Part shown: piece by piece, positions 1 through 6,908 of the stretch | Numbering within the stretch: the first letter of the stretch is position 1 | Layout of the letters: each line of letters starts with the position of its first letter | Origin: Symbiodinium natans | Lineage: Eukaryota; Sar; Dinophyceae; Suessiales; Symbiodiniaceae | Reading direction: 5' to 3' | Assembly (NCBI GenBank): GCA_905221605.1 | Contig: CAJNDS010000652.1 | Span: 1-10,000 of the forward strand | Length of the DNA stretch: 10,000 nucleotides | Notes under the pieces: model-generated | What the model saw: only the letters and a program-made list of their open reading frames with translations | Databases searched by the model: none | Told to the model about the DNA's origin: nothing | Position numbers and translations under genes: made by a program

Positions 1-183
<183 letters not shown>

Positions 184-184
184 G

Positions 185-197
185 ATTCTGGCCCAAG
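185..197 (+). other. Probable relic of the dinoflagellate spliced leader
   Basis: ATTCTGGCCCAAG lies between the TTG tract and the first ATG. It matches the last 13 nt of the conserved dinoflagellate spliced leader (ATTTTGGCTCAAG) at 11 of 13 positions, the differences being at 188 and 193, both T-to-C. SL remnants in genomic DNA are known in dinoflagellates as marks of trans-spliced mRNAs that were reverse transcribed and reinserted. Here it would mark the 5' end of a retrotransposed copy, truncated inside the leader. The match is short and diverged, so chance is not excluded. Confidence 0.5.
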
Positions 198-3100
198 ATG
201 AGGATTTTATTTCTCGTAGCCGTAGCGAGCTTTCTTGGGTGCCTGGGTCCCAAGTCCCAGGGTCCAGCCATGGATCAGAATCGAGGGTTTCGGGAAGTAG
301 CGCCCCCCGATGAAGCTGAGCAGCATGCGCAGCGAAGTCAGCTAACCATGAACAAAACCGGCAAGCGTAGCTACCAAAGAGCTTGTAAAGTTGCCCTGGC
401 GAAGGGAGCAGCACTCTACAAAGGCCGTCTTCTGACAGCTCAGGCTCTAGGAGCTCATGAAGGACAATTCGCGTCTCCTGCGAAAGCGGAGAGGCGCTCT
501 TTTCAACCGACCAGACAGATCCATCACAAATTTGACATGGAAGTCCTTACTTGGAACGCAGGCTCAATTACAAGTCGAGTTTGGAACGAGATTCTGGCCC
601 TTTTGGCAACAACAGAGTACAAGAACATCAAAATCGTTTTCCTGCAGGAATCGCATTGGCAGCAGGACCAGGTCTACAGCTCAGGCCCGTGGTCAGTCCT
701 AACCTGTGGTTCAACAAGCAGACACAAGGCTGGCCTGGTTGTTTTGGTGCATAGCTCACTGGCTCCTCTTTCAGAAATTCGCAGCACTTCCATTGTTCCA
801 GGGCATTTGCAGCACGTCATGATCCCGTGGCAGAGATCCAGAATACATCTCCTGAATCTGTACCAGCACGTCTGGGATTCAAAGCTCTCGAAGACGGAAA
901 ACAGAGGCAGGAGAAAGGACGTGATGACACAGCTCGAAAATCGCATTCAGCGAGTCCCACAACGTGATTTCTTGCTTGTGGCTGGGGATTTCAATTCGCA
1001 TGCGGTGACTGAACGTCCTCATATCGGACCCAGTGTGCCTCATCGAGTACGGTTTGCAAATGCAGATGTGAAGACACTGCCCTTGCTCTGCAAATCCTGT
1101 GGACTAACTGCGCTGAACACTTGGGCTTCTGGCCATCGCAGTACGTATGTTAACAGTGATGGCACATATTCCTCTCAGATCGATTTTTTGCTGGTCAGAC
1201 TGCATGATGCTCGGAGGAGATCCAAGGAGGCCTACTCGGATAAGAACTTTCCTGTGGCTGCCTACAGAGATGGATCAAAACACTTTCCAGTGCGAGCTAC
1301 TCTGTTCATTCCTCCTTACAGTCCTACACCCAGCAAGCCACGGCCATTTGATGCCACAGCCCTGGATGCGAGCTTTCGGCGGAAAGATGACAACTGGCAG
1401 GCATTCTCACATCGTCTGACGGAAGCAGTGGTGAGGACAATGCAAGTGAGACCGTCTTGGCAAGAACTGGATGAAGTGATGGTTCGTGTGTCAGCTGAGC
1501 ACTACCCACCACCACGCAAGTCTCAGCCAGCAGCAGGTCCAATCCATCAGGAATATTGGAAGAAAGTGCGGCAAATCCAGGCGCACAAGAGGGCTGGAAC
1601 CGAGCATAATCCAGAATGCCAGAAGCTTGTGGAGGACATCAAGGAGGAGGCGCGGACTTTCAAAAAACAGCAAAAACAAAGAAAGCTAGAGAAGCAAGAG
1701 CAGTTGCTTCTACAAGCCCAGGAAGATAAAAGGCAACAATCCCACAAACTGGCTCATACTCTCAGGAAACTCGCTCCGTGGCGCCCAGCGCAGAGAGTCA
1801 ACCTAAGGGATCAAGCAGGTGAGCCGCTTGATACGGAGGCCTCACTAAAAACTATGCGCGAATACTCGAGTCAAATCTTCTCCAAAAGTCCTCCTTTGCA
1901 ATCAGTAGATGCTGTGCCCAGAGCAGCGATCACCGCCTTGCAGGTATCCTCAAAAATTAAGACAGTGCCAGTGGGGAAAGCAGTCCCCAGCACCTCAGCT
2001 CCAGTATCAGCCTGGAAGAGTCTAGGTCCTGAAGCCCACGAACACATAGCAGGTCTAATCAACTCTGAGGTGTCTCAATCAGAAATTTCCCCTTATCTAA
2101 AGGATCCTAGAATTGCATGGATCCCCAAGCAGGGCAAGCCAGCCACCGCCATGCCAAACCTGAGGCCCATAGGAGTCATCAGCGTGCCAGGAAAAGTGCT
2201 AGCAGGCGCAGTGAAAACTCGCATTGCGCCAGCACTGCAGGTGAGCTCACAGCTTCAACCTCAGTTTGCGTATATACGGCAGAGGGGGGTGCGGGACGCT
2301 ATCGCGAAAGCATGTCAGCACCTCGATTACGCGCAGCAGCTCCGTCAAGAGCATCGCAGGGACCTGCACAAGTCCCAACGCGGAGCCAGGCAGGCTCAGC
2401 TGTCAGGTGCACTCACTATTTCGGTTGATCTGAGCAAGGCTTTTGATTCTGTTAATAGACATGAGCTGCTAGCAGCCTTGGATCGCCTGGGAATAGACCC
2501 TGTTACGAAAGAACTGGTAGTTCAACTCCATAGTGAGACCTCCTACAACATGGGCACAAGTGGACTAGAGATTCAAGTTCCCACTTCTTCAGGAATCAAA
2601 CAAGGTTGCAAGCTAGCCCCGGCATTGTGGTCTGCGCTTACACTTCTAGTCATGAGCAGAATGGAGCAGAAATGGGGCCCGGACAGCAAGCAAGCTAGGG
2701 ACATCCTAACGGTCTTTGCGGACGATTTCCTGCTTCAGGAAACCTTTTCGAGCTTTCCTGAACTTCAGAAAGTCCTGCTCAGAATAGAGGCTCTCTTTCA
2801 GTCTCTTGAGGACGTGGGGCTGGAAGTTAATCCAACGAAGTCTAAAGCCTTGCTAATGGTTCAGGGCACTCAGCAGTCCATCTTTCGCAAGATGCACACG
2901 ATGCGCAAAGAGAAGCAGCTGCACATCGTCCTTCCCTCAGGACATAAGATTCCGATTCATCATAAGCTAACATATCTAGGGGTGCAGCTCAGCTATGGAT
3001 CCTACAAAGACCAGACTGTTGACTATCGGATCGCCCAAGCTCAAGGCAAGTTTGAGCTACTTCGACACATCCTGTGCTCCACTAAGGCTCTGGATGCTTC

Positions 3101-3584
3101 AAAGAAGTTGGAGATCTGGAGGGTCTATGTGGAATCCTCACTCTTGCATGGGCTTGTGGCCACAGGCATCACTTCATCAGGTCTTCAGAAGCTCCAGAGT
3201 AAATACTCGAGGATGCTAAGATCCATCTTTAAGCAACATCAGCATTACAGCCACATTGACACGAAGACTCTGTTCGAGCAATATAAGGTGCAGACTCCTC
3301 AAGCAGTTTTGATCAGCCAGATGAAAAACTATCAAGACGCACTAGATGCCTGTCAGAAGCACAACCCGGATCAGAACATACAGTGGTATCTGGGACTTAG
3401 AGGTAGGATTGTTGCGCTGCAACAGGAGCTTCGGAGCATGCAATTGGACCTGACCGAGGCAGTCCAGGAGGTGCCGTGCTCTCTGTGTGATCGGAAATTC
3501 TCCAGCGCCAAGGGTCTTCAGCACCATACACTGGTGATCGGAAATTCTCCAGCGCCAAGGGTCTTCAGCACCATACACTGGTGA
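198..3584 (+). CDS. LINE protein, N-terminal part: EEP endonuclease and reverse transcriptase (frameshifted at its 3' end)
   Basis: This 1128-residue ORF encodes the enzyme for target-primed reverse transcription. Residues 1-110 form a basic N-terminal region with a KRSYQRA...YKGRLLT stretch that I recall from dinoflagellate LINEs. Residues about 114-370 are an endonuclease/exonuclease/phosphatase domain: WNAGS (119-123), QESHW (150-154), GDFNSH (263-268), SQIDF (326-330) and SKHFPV (360-365), where the usual SDH reads SKH. Residues 483-514 are a Lys/Gln/Glu-rich likely coiled coil. The RT spans about 640-940: PNLRPIGV (653-660), motif A DLSKAFD (744-750), motif B GIKQGC (799-804), catalytic FADDF (840-844), motif D VNPTKSK (877-883) and YLG (926-928). 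Cys1094 and Cys1097 begin a C2H2 finger. A 47-bp tandem duplication then shifts the frame, giving a foreign tail (from 1114) and a stop. The ATG at 198 follows the SL relic directly; an ATG at 270 in a GCCATGG context is an alternative start that would drop a hydrophobic leader. Function is very likely; activity of this copy is doubtful. Confidence 0.93.
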   Translation: MRILFLVAVASFLGCLGPKSQGPAMDQNRGFREVAPPDEAEQHAQRSQLTMNKTGKRSYQRACKVALAKGAALYKGRLLTAQALGAHEGQFASPAKAERRSFQPTRQIHHKFDMEVLTWNAGSITSRVWNEILALLATTEYKNIKIVFLQESHWQQDQVYSSGPWSVLTCGSTSRHKAGLVVLVHSSLAPLSEIRSTSIVPGHLQHVMIPWQRSRIHLLNLYQHVWDSKLSKTENRGRRKDVMTQLENRIQRVPQRDFLLVAGDFNSHAVTERPHIGPSVPHRVRFANADVKTLPLLCKSCGLTALNTWASGHRSTYVNSDGTYSSQIDFLLVRLHDARRRSKEAYSDKNFPVAAYRDGSKHFPVRATLFIPPYSPTPSKPRPFDATALDASFRRKDDNWQAFSHRLTEAVVRTMQVRPSWQELDEVMVRVSAEHYPPPRKSQPAAGPIHQEYWKKVRQIQAHKRAGTEHNPECQKLVEDIKEEARTFKKQQKQRKLEKQEQLLLQAQEDKRQQSHKLAHTLRKLAPWRPAQRVNLRDQAGEPLDTEASLKTMREYSSQIFSKSPPLQSVDAVPRAAITALQVSSKIKTVPVGKAVPSTSAPVSAWKSLGPEAHEHIAGLINSEVSQSEISPYLKDPRIAWIPKQGKPATAMPNLRPIGVISVPGKVLAGAVKTRIAPALQVSSQLQPQFAYIRQRGVRDAIAKACQHLDYAQQLRQEHRRDLHKSQRGARQAQLSGALTISVDLSKAFDSVNRHELLAALDRLGIDPVTKELVVQLHSETSYNMGTSGLEIQVPTSSGIKQGCKLAPALWSALTLLVMSRMEQKWGPDSKQARDILTVFADDFLLQETFSSFPELQKVLLRIEALFQSLEDVGLEVNPTKSKALLMVQGTQQSIFRKMHTMRKEKQLHIVLPSGHKIPIHHKLTYLGVQLSYGSYKDQTVDYRIAQAQGKFELLRHILCSTKALDASKKLEIWRVYVESSLLHGLVATGITSSGLQKLQSKYSRMLRSIFKQHQHYSHIDTKTLFEQYKVQTPQAVLISQMKNYQDALDACQKHNPDQNIQWYLGLRGRIVALQQELRSMQLDLTEAVQEVPCSLCDRKFSSAKGLQHHTLVIGNSPAPRVFSTIHW

Positions 3585-3589
3585 AGCAT
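3477..3589 (+). other. C2H2 zinc finger interrupted by duplication
   Basis: The two cysteines (codons 3477-3479 and 3486-3488) and the first zinc-binding histidine lie in the upstream ORF. The final histidine (codon 3587-3589) lies in the next frame after the duplication. With one repeat unit disregarded the spacing is C-X2-C-X12-H-X4-H, identical to the intact finger at residues 102-123 of the downstream ORF. This shows that the two ORFs were one gene and that the frame change is a recent lesion. Confidence 0.85.
3487..3580. repeat. 47-bp perfect tandem duplication, frameshifting
   Basis: Positions 3487-3533 and 3534-3580 are identical over 47 nt, and the unit's first four bases (GTGA) occur again at 3581-3584. 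Because 47 is not a multiple of 3, the duplication moves translation into another frame, which stops at 3582-3584. Four-base microhomology at the joints suits replication slippage or template switching. Perfect identity means a recent event, or an assembly artefact. I looked for an intron that would remove exactly one unit; no GT, GC or GA donor pairs with an AG acceptor at the required spacing. Confidence 0.95.
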
Positions 3590-5065
3590 GGAGGACAGCG
3601 TGCGAATCAGCTAGGCCCAAAATTTCAGGTCACTGTGCATAGCTGCAAAGGACTTCCGCAATGTGTGGCATGCAATAGGCAGCTGCGCACAATGCATCAA
3701 CTTCGCAGACATGTGGAGTCAGGCATTTGCCCTCAGCTGCACGAGTTGAAAGAACGAGCCAAATCCTGTACAAGTTCAGAAAGCATAGCTATGATCTATC
3801 AGTCTAGCGTGCAGGAACAACTTAAGAAGGACCCTGACCTTCTACTAAAAAAGAGACATGTCACTCAGCATCTATTAACGAACTGCAGTCTCTGTGGGCA
3901 ATATATCGTTGGCCATAAAGGAGTGAAGCAGCACATTCAGAAAGCTCATCCCGCTTTCTGGGCACAGTCCTCGGAATCCATTCTTGCCAACATGCGAACA
4001 CATAAGCGCCTCCTGCACAAAAAAGAGGAATGTAGGTATTGTCGCATTTTGGTAGACGCTCCAGTACGCCATGCAGAGCAATGTGTGGTACTGCTTCAGA
4101 CATATGCCATGAGTGCAGCTTGTGCCAAGTCTGTAGAACTGCCAGACCTCTTCCGTGCAGATCCTCCAATTAGCCAGGTGAGAGGCAGGGAGGCTTCCTC
4201 CCGGGAGGCTTCCTCCAGCAGCCGAGCCTCTTTGCTGACACACACCGCAAGCGTCTCTGGTCGTTCAGCCACTGCACCTCCCACAGCTTCCGCGCAAGAC
4301 GCTGCCTGGCGTCTAGCTTATCATAATCCGCATCAACTTTGCTATGCACACACTGTCGTTCATATCCTTCTCACTCTCTTGTCAGATGGACTGTTCCCTG
4401 ATCCTTCCTTAAATTCCATCCTAACTGAAATAGGTTCCCTAAATGGCAGATCCTCTCATGCGGATGTTCGGAGGTTGAGACATCTTCGTCCGCTGCTAGC
4501 AGGGTGGCGACTACGACCCAGGCAGGAGGATGCATCACAGTTTCTGTTGCATATCTCTCAGCGCATTCCAGATCTTTCATCAGATAAATGGGAGGCGCGA
4601 GTTCATATCTCAGAACCGGAGGAACGCATAAGTGTTGAGGAAAAAGGCGGCTTGATTCTGTATCTGCCCGAGCCGCCGGACGGACTCTCGACTCTTCAGC
4701 AATCAGTCACACAATGGACGAACAGGGGTAGTGTGTTTGCCTTGCTTCCGGGTACAAGAATCATTTGCCTGCAAATTCAAAGATTTGATCAGCAAATCAA
4801 AACTTCTCGCCCACAAGCGTTGGACACAGTTCTTGAGATGCCAATGTTTCAAGATAACGGAACCTCAACAGAAGCAGTGTCTTTTAGCCTCTATGCTTTT
4901 ATCATTCATATCGGAGAAGACTGGAACTCTGGACATTACAGAGCGGGATTCTGGAGAGAGAGCGTAGCGTACCTTGCTGATGATAGTGAATCGCCAAGAC
5001 GCACCACGCTCCTCTCGGATCAAATATGTCGAGGTTCCTACTTGGCCTTCTATGTAAGAGTATAG
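3581..5065 (+). CDS. LINE protein, C-terminal part: zinc fingers and ubiquitin-specific-protease-like (C19) domain
   Basis: This is the continuation of the upstream RT ORF in another frame. It opens with GTG inside the duplication, not a credible eukaryotic start; the first in-frame ATG is at 3692, inside a zinc finger. Three fingers follow the broken one: C28-X2-C31...H44...C50, C102-X2-C105-X12-H118-X4-H123, and C151-X2-C154...H164-X3-C168. They presumably bind element RNA or target DNA. A linker at 200-245 contains the REASS repeat. Residues about 245-494 match a ubiquitin-specific cysteine protease: Cys box N249-PHQL-C254-YAH, QEDASQF (315-321), the LQIQRF strand (397-402), His box SGHYRAG (450-456), acidic LADDS (465-469) and closing YLAFYVR (487-493). 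The proposed triad is Cys254, His452 and Asp467 or Asp468. The domain is shorter than most host USPs but has all the boxes. Possible roles are polyprotein self-cleavage or removal of ubiquitin from element or host proteins; neither is shown. Confidence 0.85.
   Translation: MKHGGQRANQLGPKFQVTVHSCKGLPQCVACNRQLRTMHQLRRHVESGICPQLHELKERAKSCTSSESIAMIYQSSVQEQLKKDPDLLLKKRHVTQHLLTNCSLCGQYIVGHKGVKQHIQKAHPAFWAQSSESILANMRTHKRLLHKKEECRYCRILVDAPVRHAEQCVVLLQTYAMSAACAKSVELPDLFRADPPISQVRGREASSREASSSSRASLLTHTASVSGRSATAPPTASAQDAAWRLAYHNPHQLCYAHTVVHILLTLLSDGLFPDPSLNSILTEIGSLNGRSSHADVRRLRHLRPLLAGWRLRPRQEDASQFLLHISQRIPDLSSDKWEARVHISEPEERISVEEKGGLILYLPEPPDGLSTLQQSVTQWTNRGSVFALLPGTRIICLQIQRFDQQIKTSRPQALDTVLEMPMFQDNGTSTEAVSFSLYAFIIHIGEDWNSGHYRAGFWRESVAYLADDSESPRRTTLLSDQICRGSYLAFYVRV
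4188..4216. repeat. GGAGGCTTCCTCC hairpin repeat, two units, inside coding sequence
   Basis: There are two copies of the 13-nt unit (5-bp arms GGAGG/CCTCC around CTT), separated by CG. They are read in frame as REASSREASS, in the low-complexity linker between the last zinc finger and the C19 protease domain, where an insertion would be tolerated. The same unit recurs at 6639, 7094, 8922 and 9855. Confidence 0.9.
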
Positions 5066-5081
5066 ACTCAGCTAGGTAGCC

Positions 5082-5918
5082 ATGAGGCAGGCCTTTGCAC
5101 TATCGTCAGCGCCCTCCAAGTCCAAGCGTGCGGATGAGCCAGATGAAGATGATTCTCCAACCAAGAAGATCAGACAGTCTGAACCGAAGAACATGCCAAA
5201 GCAGAAAGCTAAAGGAAGGGGTCGGGGCACTGGCCGAGGCGTTTCAAATGAGAAAGTTCTCCAGTCCCTAACAAGGTTGTCCATCAACCATGAGGACTCG
5301 CTGAATACGCTTCAGCAGGAACTGAGCTGGGTCATGTACCTGACCACCGGTGAGCTGTCCATCCTACCGAGCATCTATGCGGAGAAGTCCAAAGACGCTT
5401 CGAAGTTGTCTACTCCGTTCAGAACTCGAGCCATGAGAGTGGTCTTGGAGCAGACCTTAGAAAGAGTAGAGCAGATCCAGACTAAAGAAGAAGTGCTAGT
5501 GGATGCGGAGAAAGAGGGTTGGGTGGTGCGTGTGAAGGACACCGAAGCTCCAGCCTTTGTCTACCAGCAGTGGAGCAGTGAGCAAGACAAGACGGTGCAT
5601 GACACTGCACGAAGGGCAGTCCTCGCAGATGACGTCGTTCAATTGCTCAAAACGTGCTTGGAGGAGCTTGCGCAGCACCCACAGTTGATCTCTAGGCTCA
5701 TGCCCTCACGTCCGATCGCTGAGAAGATGACAGGTGGCCCAGTTCGAGTTCACATCCAGGTCCAACTCCAACATCTCAAGGGTAAGTTCCATCAAGCCCT
5801 GTCTGGACTCACGGACAATGCAGTCTGGGCAGCCATTGAAGGCTCACTAAGGCCAGGGAGCGTTCAGCGTAGTCCAGCAGCTAAGTTGCTTGCAAAGCAG
5901 GCATCCGGCAGCAGCTAG
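5082..5918 (+). CDS. Basic, RG-containing hypothetical protein
   Basis: This 278-residue ORF starts only 16 nt after the previous stop, tight spacing for a eukaryote, which suggests a shared transcript. I do not recognise a named domain. Residues 11-57 are disordered and charged, with Lys/Arg clusters (KSKR, TKKIR) that could be nuclear-localisation signals and a GRGRGTGRG stretch (45-53) typical of RNA-binding tails. Residues 58-265 are a compact helical region beginning KVLQSLTRLSINHEDSLNTL. From memory this resembles a very abundant family of uncharacterised Symbiodiniaceae proteins associated with repeats, but I could not check that. By position and charge it could act as a nucleic-acid-binding partner of the LINE, like ORF1 proteins elsewhere; that is inference. 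The start is the first ATG after the upstream stop and fits the coding character. Confidence 0.75.
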   Translation: MRQAFALSSAPSKSKRADEPDEDDSPTKKIRQSEPKNMPKQKAKGRGRGTGRGVSNEKVLQSLTRLSINHEDSLNTLQQELSWVMYLTTGELSILPSIYAEKSKDASKLSTPFRTRAMRVVLEQTLERVEQIQTKEEVLVDAEKEGWVVRVKDTEAPAFVYQQWSSEQDKTVHDTARRAVLADDVVQLLKTCLEELAQHPQLISRLMPSRPIAEKMTGGPVRVHIQVQLQHLKGKFHQALSGLTDNAVWAAIEGSLRPGSVQRSPAAKLLAKQASGSS

Positions 5919-6034
5919 CTCATAGAGCACCTTCAGCTAGAGACGATCCCTCCACATAGAGGCACAAAAATTCTGCACTGCCTTCAATAAGCGCAGGATT
6001 GTCCCTCAGTTTGCCTTCCTCTCTCAGCTGCACA

Positions 6035-6053
6035 TGTTCTTCTTCTTTCACAG
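6035..6053 (+). promoter_or_regulatory. Candidate SL trans-splice acceptor
   Basis: A T/C-rich tract (TGTTCTTCTTCTTTCACAG) ends in AG 50 nt before the ATG at 6104. A second, shorter tract ends in AG at 6027. It suits an acceptor for spliced-leader addition to the coiled-coil ORF. It is a prediction from composition only. Confidence 0.35.
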
Positions 6054-6103
6054 CAGCTTTTCTTGCTCGCGTAATCATTCCATAGCTGGCTAATAGAGAG
6101 TCA

Positions 6104-6505
6104 ATGTCATACCGAGCTGAACGCATGTATGCCAGAGAGGGCTGGATCTTCACTGAGGCTGATCGAGTGGCACTTTGGGAGCTGGATACTGCGCTAAGTA
6201 AAGCCCAGAAGCTTATAGATGCTCAAGCTCGCCTCATCGAGGAAATGCAACGGGATCAGGTCAGACTACATGGGCAAGTCCGGCAGCTGAATGCAGAGGT
6301 GACTCAGCTCGCTCAGAGTGCCCAGATCTATGGTGCTCACATCGAGCGTCTCTATCGTCTTTCCGACACCCAAGCTCTCTCTGAACGGATGGACTACTTG
6401 ACCTGGACTCTTCATTACCAAGGCATCAGAGTCTTGCTACCAGGACCATCGTCGAGCAGTGTGAGGCCAAGAGCACAGCGGCGGCCTGCTCAGAATCCGT
6501 ACTAG
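6104..6505 (+). CDS. Small coiled-coil hypothetical protein
   Basis: The 133-residue product has hydrophobic residues at heptad spacing from about 24 to 86 (Leu, Ile, Val at repeated a/d positions, many Glu, Gln and Arg between), so a long coiled coil and self-association are likely. A short basic C-terminal tail (RPRAQRRP, 121-128) follows a Ser run and could contact nucleic acid. No catalytic motif is visible. An in-frame stop at 6083-6085 supports the chosen start. A coiled coil plus basic tail is loosely like the trimerising half of LINE-1 ORF1p, but there is no RRM domain and I claim no homology. It could also be a host gene. It is the shortest ORF here with convincing protein-like composition. 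Confidence 0.6.
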   Translation: MSYRAERMYAREGWIFTEADRVALWELDTALSKAQKLIDAQARLIEEMQRDQVRLHGQVRQLNAEVTQLAQSAQIYGAHIERLYRLSDTQALSERMDYLTWTLHYQGIRVLLPGPSSSSVRPRAQRRPAQNPY

Positions 6506-6638
6506 TACATAGCTTCTCAGATGGTCTGTATTAGAATCAGTCCTCGTGTGAGATGTCTTCAGCACAGGGAGCCAAAAGCCTCTGCCATCACTGCATCATA
6601 GCCCAGCCTGTATGCGCGCACTCGCATTGCATAGCTCG

Positions 6639-6664
6639 GGAGGCTTCCTCCGGAGGCTTCCTCC
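6639..6664. repeat. GGAGGCTTCCTCC hairpin repeat, two head-to-tail units
   Basis: Two perfect 13-nt units are joined directly, so the junction makes the 10-bp palindrome CCTCCGGAGG. The whole 26 nt is self-complementary except for the two CTT triplets. It lies in the spacer before the KptA-domain gene. Confidence 0.92.
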
Positions 6665-6737
6665 ATGCTACGGTCGGCGGCCTACGCGTGTCCGAATTAC
6701 AGCAAGTGCAATCACTCACCCTCTGGGAAGCAACCAC

Positions 6738-6783
6738 TCCTTCCTTCTTAGGTTCTCTCTCTCCTGTCCGGGTTCTCTTGCAG
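6738..6783 (+). promoter_or_regulatory. Candidate SL trans-splice acceptor
   Basis: A long C/T-rich run with few purines ends in TTGCAG followed by G, 125 nt before the ATG at 6909. It is the strongest acceptor-like tract in the window and would allow the KptA-domain ORF to be matured as its own mRNA from a polycistronic transcript. It is a prediction only. Confidence 0.4.
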
Positions 6784-6908
6784 GATGGAGGTTTTGACAA
6801 TAGCTTTCTCCTCTGTAGGGGCACCCACCAGCTGCTTGTTTGAAGTTCGCTCATTGACCTAATGCAATGCCGCAGCTTCTCTCAAACCAATAGGATTAGG
6901 CCCTCAAC

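Larger units (their letters stand above)
6506..6908 (+). other. 403-bp spacer with hairpin repeat and pyrimidine-rich tract
   Basis: I find no convincing gene. The spacer holds the two-unit hairpin repeat at 6639-6664 and a strong pyrimidine tract at 6738-6783. A short ORF (6553-6843) crosses both and is Ser/Cys/His-rich with no recognisable motif; I regard it as non-coding. Confidence 0.7.

Noticed and set aside
3487-3580. The 47-bp duplication as a spliced mini-intron
   Set aside because: An intron removing exactly one unit needs AG immediately before its own donor by periodicity. The AG sites in the unit are followed by CG, GG or CA, none of which is a known dinoflagellate donor (GT, GC, GA).
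3581-3691. The downstream ORF as an independent gene starting at GTG
   Set aside because: GTG is not a usual eukaryotic start, the supposed start lies at the edge of the duplication, and the zinc finger is completed by the upstream frame.
3861-4243. Minus-strand ORFs of 102 and 122 residues
   Set aside because: They lie opposite the zinc-finger coding region, which has clear metal-binding motifs on the + strand; they are antisense shadows.
5920-6153. Minus-strand 77-residue ORF across the spacer before the coiled-coil gene
   Set aside because: It overlaps the better-supported + strand ORF start, has no recognisable motif, and is the only candidate gene on that strand.
6553-6843. 96-residue + strand ORF in the 6506-6908 spacer
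   Set aside because: It runs through the hairpin repeat and the pyrimidine tract, and has Cys/His/Ser-rich composition without a motif.
6895-6908. Second spliced-leader-like sequence before the ATG at 6909
   Set aside because: ATTAGGCCCTCAAC matches the leader only with gaps and ends in AAC where AAG is expected; too weak to call.
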